58,142 bases of DNA from Anaerosacchariphilus polymeriproducens (GTDB lineage: Bacteria; Bacillota; Clostridia; Lachnospirales; Lachnospiraceae): the NCBI RefSeq assembly GCF_003363435.1, contig NZ_QRCT01000032.1:1-58142 (forward strand). The letters are read 5' to 3'. A program made the position numbers and the translations under genes. How positions within the stretch are numbered: position 1 is the first letter of the stretch; every line of letters begins with the position of its first letter. The notes beneath the pieces are model-generated. The model was not told the origin of the DNA and did not search any database. It saw only the letters and a program-made list of their open reading frames with translations. Shown piece after piece: positions 54,380-58,142 of this stretch.

Positions 54380-54633
54380 CCTATACCTCCATAACATGAT
54401 TCCTTCATTGTTAGACATTGTTCTACATTGAAAACAGTTAATTATTCTAATTTAATTATAACAATTCCATAATCAAAAGGCAATCTGAACCTTTCCATTT
54501 TTAGTTCAGTCTCAAAACTTAAAATTTTTTGGAATATATTGTATCATTAAATGGACAAATAAATAATATAACATTGACACAAAAACATTCCATATGGCAA
54601 AATAAGGTAAGACTAAAATAAGAGGATGTAAAA

Positions 54634-54930
54634 ATGAAGGACAGAGTAAAAATTAATTTACCGAAATTCAAGTACCTTAGGTCAAATTTATCTAAGGCTG
54701 TTTCAGATGTTATGGATACAGATAAAGGAATAACCTTTGGTACTTATACAAATTTAAGTATAAGAAGTCAATTGGAAACTATTTATAATAATCAGTTTAC
54801 ACAGATGGATAAATCTATTTCCTTATTAAAAACTGATATAAAAGTAATGCGGCAAATTCAGGGAATGTTTGAAAAGGTAGATAGATTAGGGGCTTTACAT
54901 ATCCGTCTTAAGGTGAAGAAGAATGGATAA
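54634..54930 (+). CDS. Small type VII secretion partner (TIGR04197-like)
   Basis: 98 aa, helical, LPKFKYLRSNLSKAVSDVMD ... FTQMDKSISLLKTDIKVMRQ. Length, position and pattern match small WXG-like partners encoded ahead of LXG toxins. An AGAGGATG site lies 6 nt upstream. A possible promoter, TTGACA (54574-54579) with CAAAAT at 18-bp spacing, lies upstream. The next gene overlaps by 8 bp. Confidence 0.75.
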   Translation: MKDRVKINLPKFKYLRSNLSKAVSDVMDTDKGITFGTYTNLSIRSQLETIYNNQFTQMDKSISLLKTDIKVMRQIQGMFEKVDRLGALHIRLKVKKNG

Positions 54931-55198
54931 GGAAAAAACATCTCAACGAAGGAAATATGAGGCAGCGGAAGAAGAAGTTTACGATTTTTTTAGGAGGAAT
55001 GAAAGAATCCAGGAAAATATGTGGAAGAGCTTTCGTGGTAATAAAGCCCAAATGTGTTTTAAAGATATGGACGAACGAATTAGTGATTACAAATACAAAA
55101 TTTCAACCAATTTTGAAGATAAATATGATGAATTAGCTGAATATAAAGCAACACAAGAAGAAGATGATTCTGGCAAGGAGGAAGAAGATCAAAACTGA
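54923..55198 (+). CDS. DUF3958-like small partner of the LXG toxin
   Basis: 91 aa, highly charged and helical (EEEVYDFFRRNERIQENMWK; DEKYDELAEYK-like stretch; acidic tail EEDDSGKEEEDQN). This is the second small protein that usually accompanies LXG effectors, probably as targeting chaperone. Overlaps the preceding gene by 8 bp and ends 30 bp before the toxin. Confidence 0.7.
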   Translation: MDKEKTSQRRKYEAAEEEVYDFFRRNERIQENMWKSFRGNKAQMCFKDMDERISDYKYKISTNFEDKYDELAEYKATQEEDDSGKEEEDQN

Positions 55199-55228
55199 TA
55201 AGTATTACAAAAGAAGGGAGTATAGTGT

Positions 55229-56941
55229 TTGAAAGTATTTATAGGGGAAATGAAGGCAATGATAGAAGAAATGAACTCGATTCTTACTAGTAAAGAGGCA
55301 GAGTCTTATAATCTATTAAGCGAAATAAATAAACTTATAGGTGAGGATGACTTACAGGGTAAAGCATTTTCAGCAATGAAAAGATATTTTGAAGAATTTC
55401 ACAGACCAATAATGAAAGGTCTGATTATGGCATATGACGAAATAAAGACAGCAAATAATAACTTGCTTAATGATTTACATACACAAATTAGTACAGATGA
55501 TAATTACCAGATTGATACGGATGAATTGAGTGAAGATATAAGAGAGTGTAATGCAAATATAAACGGGCTAGAACAAATTATGAACGGATTAAAAGACGAC
55601 ATGAAAAATGCTGCTAAAAATACTGCAGATCTTATTCAAGGACAGAGAAATCAGCTTGCTCAGTTACAAAATGAAATTCAGAAAATAAGAACTTTTGAAG
55701 ACACCCACACCAGTCATTATACACAGGCAGAATTATATTTACAAAATGTAGCGACAGGATTAGATAAAGCAAGTAATAGGAAATTTGATTCTAAAACTAA
55801 AATAGTGAAATATGACACTTTAGATATGAATTGGTCTAAAGCATTAAATAATGGATGGAAGTTAAAAGAAAGTAAAAAATCGGATATTGATTATACTAAA
55901 ATGAATGGTAACTTCTGGAATCGGACAGATGATTATTTCTGTAAGGGATGGTGGTATGATGAAGCTAAACTTGATGAAGCAGCAGTTATCATAGCAAAAG
56001 AGATTTTAGAAACCGGGGAACTTGATATTACAAAACTTGTTCAACAATGTGGATATGATGAAAAAAACAAACGATTGGTAGTCATTAAAGAATTGGCGAA
56101 ACGCAGAAAACTTTTCAGTGAAGAACAGTTAGTACAAGCAACCTTTAAGGACAAAAAGAATGTAATACAAGCTATAAAAGATGCGTTTGAACAGGCAATG
56201 GCAGGGAAATTATCTGAAAAGGTTACGCCACTTGGAACTTTTTTAGAGGTTTTGATAGGCTTTAGCGGAGTTGATATTTTTGCAGACCTACGAGACTTAT
56301 CAGCTGATGTTATAAAATTTGATCCCAACGATCCTGATATTCCGGGAATTTTATTGGATTCCGTTGGTCTTATACCTATATTCGGAGTTGCAAAGAATTT
56401 AGATGGAGTAGGGGAAGTAGTCCAACAAGGAATAAAACATAGTGATGAAGCTTCCAACGTTGCTAAAAGAGTGGATGATGTTTTAAAAAACGCTGATAAA
56501 TCAGACAATATTGTTAAAAATATTGATTATGATTTAATAAAGAAATATATTCGAGATATTGAAACTAGAACAGGAATTAAGCTATCAGATAATCAAATAG
56601 ATGAATTAAAAAATGCATTAAAAAATAAAGAATATAAAAAATTGACTACTAATGAAATAGCCAGACATAGAATTGAATTTAATAAAGTTAAAAACTCATT
56701 AATTTCAGAATGGGAAGCAAAAACAGGTCAAAAATGGCCAACATATACAGAAGACGTTATTTCAGCAAAAACAGGTAAAGTAGTTAGAAAAGCGGGAAGT
56801 AAATATGATGCACATCATATAATTGAAAATTCATATGGTGGTGAAAATAAATGGTGGAATATACATCCTGCAAAATTTCCAAATGAACATCAAGCAGGTA
56901 TTCATGCATCAGAATCACCCGCGGGCAAATTATTTAATTAA
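55229..56941 (+). CDS. LXG-family polymorphic toxin with HNH-like nuclease C-terminus
   Basis: 570 aa from a TTG start with AAGGGAG 8 nt upstream. Residues 1-200 are an LXG secretion domain (helical, coiled coil). The region ~345-400 holds a hydrophobic pre-toxin segment (LEVLIGFSGVDIFADLRDLS; GLIPIFG). The last ~75 residues form a His-Me finger nuclease-like tip: KYDAHHIIENSYGG, KWWNIHPAKFPNEHQAGIH. It would be exported by a type VII system and attack nucleic acid in rival cells. No EssC/EsaA-type secretion genes are in the window. Confidence 0.85.
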   Translation: MKVFIGEMKAMIEEMNSILTSKEAESYNLLSEINKLIGEDDLQGKAFSAMKRYFEEFHRPIMKGLIMAYDEIKTANNNLLNDLHTQISTDDNYQIDTDELSEDIRECNANINGLEQIMNGLKDDMKNAAKNTADLIQGQRNQLAQLQNEIQKIRTFEDTHTSHYTQAELYLQNVATGLDKASNRKFDSKTKIVKYDTLDMNWSKALNNGWKLKESKKSDIDYTKMNGNFWNRTDDYFCKGWWYDEAKLDEAAVIIAKEILETGELDITKLVQQCGYDEKNKRLVVIKELAKRRKLFSEEQLVQATFKDKKNVIQAIKDAFEQAMAGKLSEKVTPLGTFLEVLIGFSGVDIFADLRDLSADVIKFDPNDPDIPGILLDSVGLIPIFGVAKNLDGVGEVVQQGIKHSDEASNVAKRVDDVLKNADKSDNIVKNIDYDLIKKYIRDIETRTGIKLSDNQIDELKNALKNKEYKKLTTNEIARHRIEFNKVKNSLISEWEAKTGQKWPTYTEDVISAKTGKVVRKAGSKYDAHHIIENSYGGENKWWNIHPAKFPNEHQAGIHASESPAGKLFN

Positions 56942-56957
56942 ATTAGGAGTGATAATA

Positions 56958-57389
56958 GTGAATAAAGAATTTATTATAATGGATGAAGATAATTTTTATG
57001 AAGTAAATGAAAATGAAATCAATGATGTTGAAAATGAATTGAATATCCAATTTCCAAAAGAATTAAGAAGCTTTTATTTAAAATGTGGTTATGGTTTTTT
57101 AGGAAATTCGGAATCGAATATTAATCGTATTATGGATCCTTTATCGGTAAGAGATTTTAGATTAAGACAAAACGATTTTGAATTTTATCCGGATATTGAA
57201 CTTTATGATCAATTTGAAAATGGAAAATTAATATTTTTTGAAGCAAATGAAACAGCTTTAATTTCAATAGAGCTTACTGATTCCGAGAAAAGCAAGATAT
57301 ACTATTATGATACTCCAATAGCCGAATCATTATCTGACTTTCTAGAAAAACTAAGAGATAATGAAGAATATTATTTAGATTTAATCTAA
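56958..57389 (+). CDS. SUKH (SMI1/KNR4) family immunity protein
   Basis: Start chosen at GTG 56958 (MNKEFIIMDEDNFYEV), after TAGGAGTG; the frame is open further upstream inside the toxin gene. 143 aa with the SUKH signature: NEINDVENELNIQFPKELRS, FYLKCGYGFL, LIFFEANETALISIEL. Placed 16 bp after the nuclease toxin, it should bind and neutralise the toxin tip in the producer. Confidence 0.88.
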   Translation: MNKEFIIMDEDNFYEVNENEINDVENELNIQFPKELRSFYLKCGYGFLGNSESNINRIMDPLSVRDFRLRQNDFEFYPDIELYDQFENGKLIFFEANETALISIELTDSEKSKIYYYDTPIAESLSDFLEKLRDNEEYYLDLI

Positions 57390-57450
57390 TACCCCCTCCT
57401 GCAAGAAATTAAAACATATAGTTTCAAATAGATTCTATAACTTTTTACTA

Positions 57451-57479
57451 TTGTCTTAATCACTAATATCAGCTATAAT
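57451..57479 (+). promoter_or_regulatory. Near-consensus sigma-A promoter of a candidate ncRNA
   Basis: TTGTCT (57451-57456), an exact 17-bp spacer and TATAAT (57474-57479). No coding frame with a ribosome site follows before the terminator at 57731, so it probably drives a non-coding transcript starting near 57486. Confidence 0.65.
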
Positions 57480-57553
57480 GTAAATGTTGATAGTAATATC
57501 TTCCGTGTGAAGACACGTTAAAGTTGTACTGGATATGGAACAGGATAAACTTC

Positions 57554-57694
57554 CATAACACATGCGTAATGCATGAGCTGTCGTAGATGGGCAGTGAGCC
57601 CCAAAGCAGGGAGTAATGCTTGACCCATATGGCGGGTATAAAAATGTTCATAACGCATGCGTTTGCATGAGCTGTCGTAGATGGGCAGTGAGCC
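57554..57694 (+). repeat. Two direct copies of a ~46-nt module
   Basis: Copy 1 at 57554-57600, copy 2 at 57649-57694, offset 94 nt. Both read CATAAC-N-CATGCGT, a variable 2-3 nt, then GCATGAGCTGTCGTAGATGG followed by GCAGTGAGCC. The last 31 nt are identical. CAGGATAAA occurs before copy 1 and after copy 2. Only two copies, so not CRISPR. Confidence 0.85.
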
Positions 57695-57730
57695 TGACAA
57701 CCAGGATAAAACACTTGATAAAATACAAAT

Positions 57731-57763
57731 AGTATCCTATCAAATTTAGGATACTATTTTTTT
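57731..57763 (+). terminator. Intrinsic terminator of the candidate ncRNA
   Basis: AGTATCCT (57731-57738) pairs with AGGATACT (57748-57755) around a 9-nt loop, followed by TTTTTTT. It could also serve the minus-strand DUF6061-like gene that ends at 57772. Confidence 0.8.
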
Positions 57764-57771
57764 AACTTCAC

Positions 57772-58113
57772 TCAACTATCGTACATAAAAAACTCTCTTG
57801 CCATCATTTCTGCGGTTGACTTATTATACCCCTTTACCAGATAACTTTTCACAATATCATTAAACATGCTATCTTTCAGATCATCTTCTAAATCACAGTA
57901 ACTTTGCATCTCTCCAGATAATATAAGAGTAACATATTCCAACGGATTATTATCTAACATTTTCTAAATCTTTGCTTTTGAATGTTCAGTCATTTTCAGC
58001 CGCGCTTCAATATCATCACAATAAATCATCAGACAATTTCCATTGTTAAAGGTTACCTCTACATAGCCATTATCCATGTTATACTCACACATTAAAATAT
58101 TATTCTCCTCCAT
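57772..58113 (-). pseudogene. DUF6061-like gene with one in-frame TAG
   Basis: ATG 58113 has AAGGAG upstream. The frame reads MEENNILMCEYNMDNGYVEV ... DDIEARLKMTEHSKAKI, TAG (57964-57966), then in frame KMLDNNPLEYVTLILSGEMQ ... KGYNKSTAEMMAREFFMYDS. Without the TAG it is a normal ~113-aa DUF6061-like protein of unknown function. An internal ATG three bases after the TAG could give the last 62 residues. A decayed relative lies at 48837-49065. Confidence 0.65.
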
Positions 58114-58142
58114 AATAATTCTCCTTGTATGATATCTTTATA

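Larger units (their letters stand above)
57486..57763 (+). ncRNA. Candidate structured ncRNA with duplicated module
   Basis: Between a strong promoter and an intrinsic terminator lie ~245 nt that are less AT-rich than the surroundings and contain two copies of a ~46-nt module. Local pairings such as CGTGTGAAGACACG (about 57,507-57,520) and GGGCAGTGAGCCC are visible. Frames on either strand are short and lack ribosome sites. I do not recognise a known RNA family. Confidence 0.5.

Noticed and set aside
57554-57694. Possible CRISPR array from the repeated ~46-nt module
   Set aside because: Only two copies, unequal ends, no spacer series and no cas genes; it fits a duplicated RNA module better.

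Overview
The window looks like chromosomal DNA from a low-GC, Gram-positive, anaerobic plant-fibre fermenter, most likely a Lachnospiraceae or other Clostridia member. The evidence is AT-rich sequence with strong AGGAGG-type ribosome binding sites, several lipoprotein and Gram-positive signal peptides, a PPi-dependent phosphofructokinase, a PL3 pectate lyase, a GH62 arabinofuranosidase, a YesM/YesN-type two-component system and LXG type VII effectors. No rRNA, tRNA or CRISPR array was seen. Family names come from reading motifs by eye; no database search was run.

Region 1 (1-31,900) is mostly ordinary chromosome. It holds XRE regulators, GNAT acetyltransferases, a CarD-family gene behind a structured leader, an MBOAT/SGNH acyl-transfer pair, an EamA permease, a six-gene operon (binding protein, ATPase, fused permease, sensor kinase, AraC-type response regulator, HAD phosphatase; 8,012-15,311), a HemN-like radical SAM gene with a decayed partial copy 7.8 kb away, an alpha/beta hydrolase with its regulator, a beta-lactamase-like serine hydrolase, a presenilin-like GxGD membrane protein next to an AraC regulator, a pectate lyase, PPi-PFK and an erythromycin-esterase-like protein.

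Region 2 (32,050-35,005) is an insertion-sequence graveyard with remnants of three transposase families around a GH62 gene that is visibly richer in GC than its neighbours.

Region 3 (35,047-45,171) is the most interesting part. Eight tightly packed minus-strand genes have gaps of at most about 50 bp or overlap: a small 75-aa protein, a C5-cytosine methyltransferase, an AlwI-like PD-(D/E)xK endonuclease, a GHKL (MutL/MORC-like) ATPase, a 288-aa unknown protein, a DUF6339-like protein, a 974-aa zinc-ribbon/helical/sigma4-like protein and an HNH endonuclease. I read this as a multi-subunit restriction-modification or anti-phage operon driven by one promoter with a 10-bp inverted repeat around the -10 and start codon.

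Region 4 (45,329-49,400) is a degraded plasmid-like or ICE-like replication module: RepA_N-type initiator with internal iteron-like palindromes, ParB, a truncated ParA fused at a deletion junction to the first codons of a DNA adenine methylase, an excisionase-like HTH and a broken DUF6061-like gene.

Region 5 (50,022-58,142) is a second accessory and defence-like stretch: an AAA ATPase, an ABC ATPase remnant cut by a defective IS66 element, a DUF262-AlbA_2 fusion, a type VII LXG toxin cassette with SUKH immunity protein, a promoter-to-terminator candidate ncRNA with a duplicated module of about 46 nt, and a second DUF6061-like gene with an amber codon. Several small genes across the window carry one in-frame stop with an otherwise intact downstream frame; these are either real decay or sequence errors.
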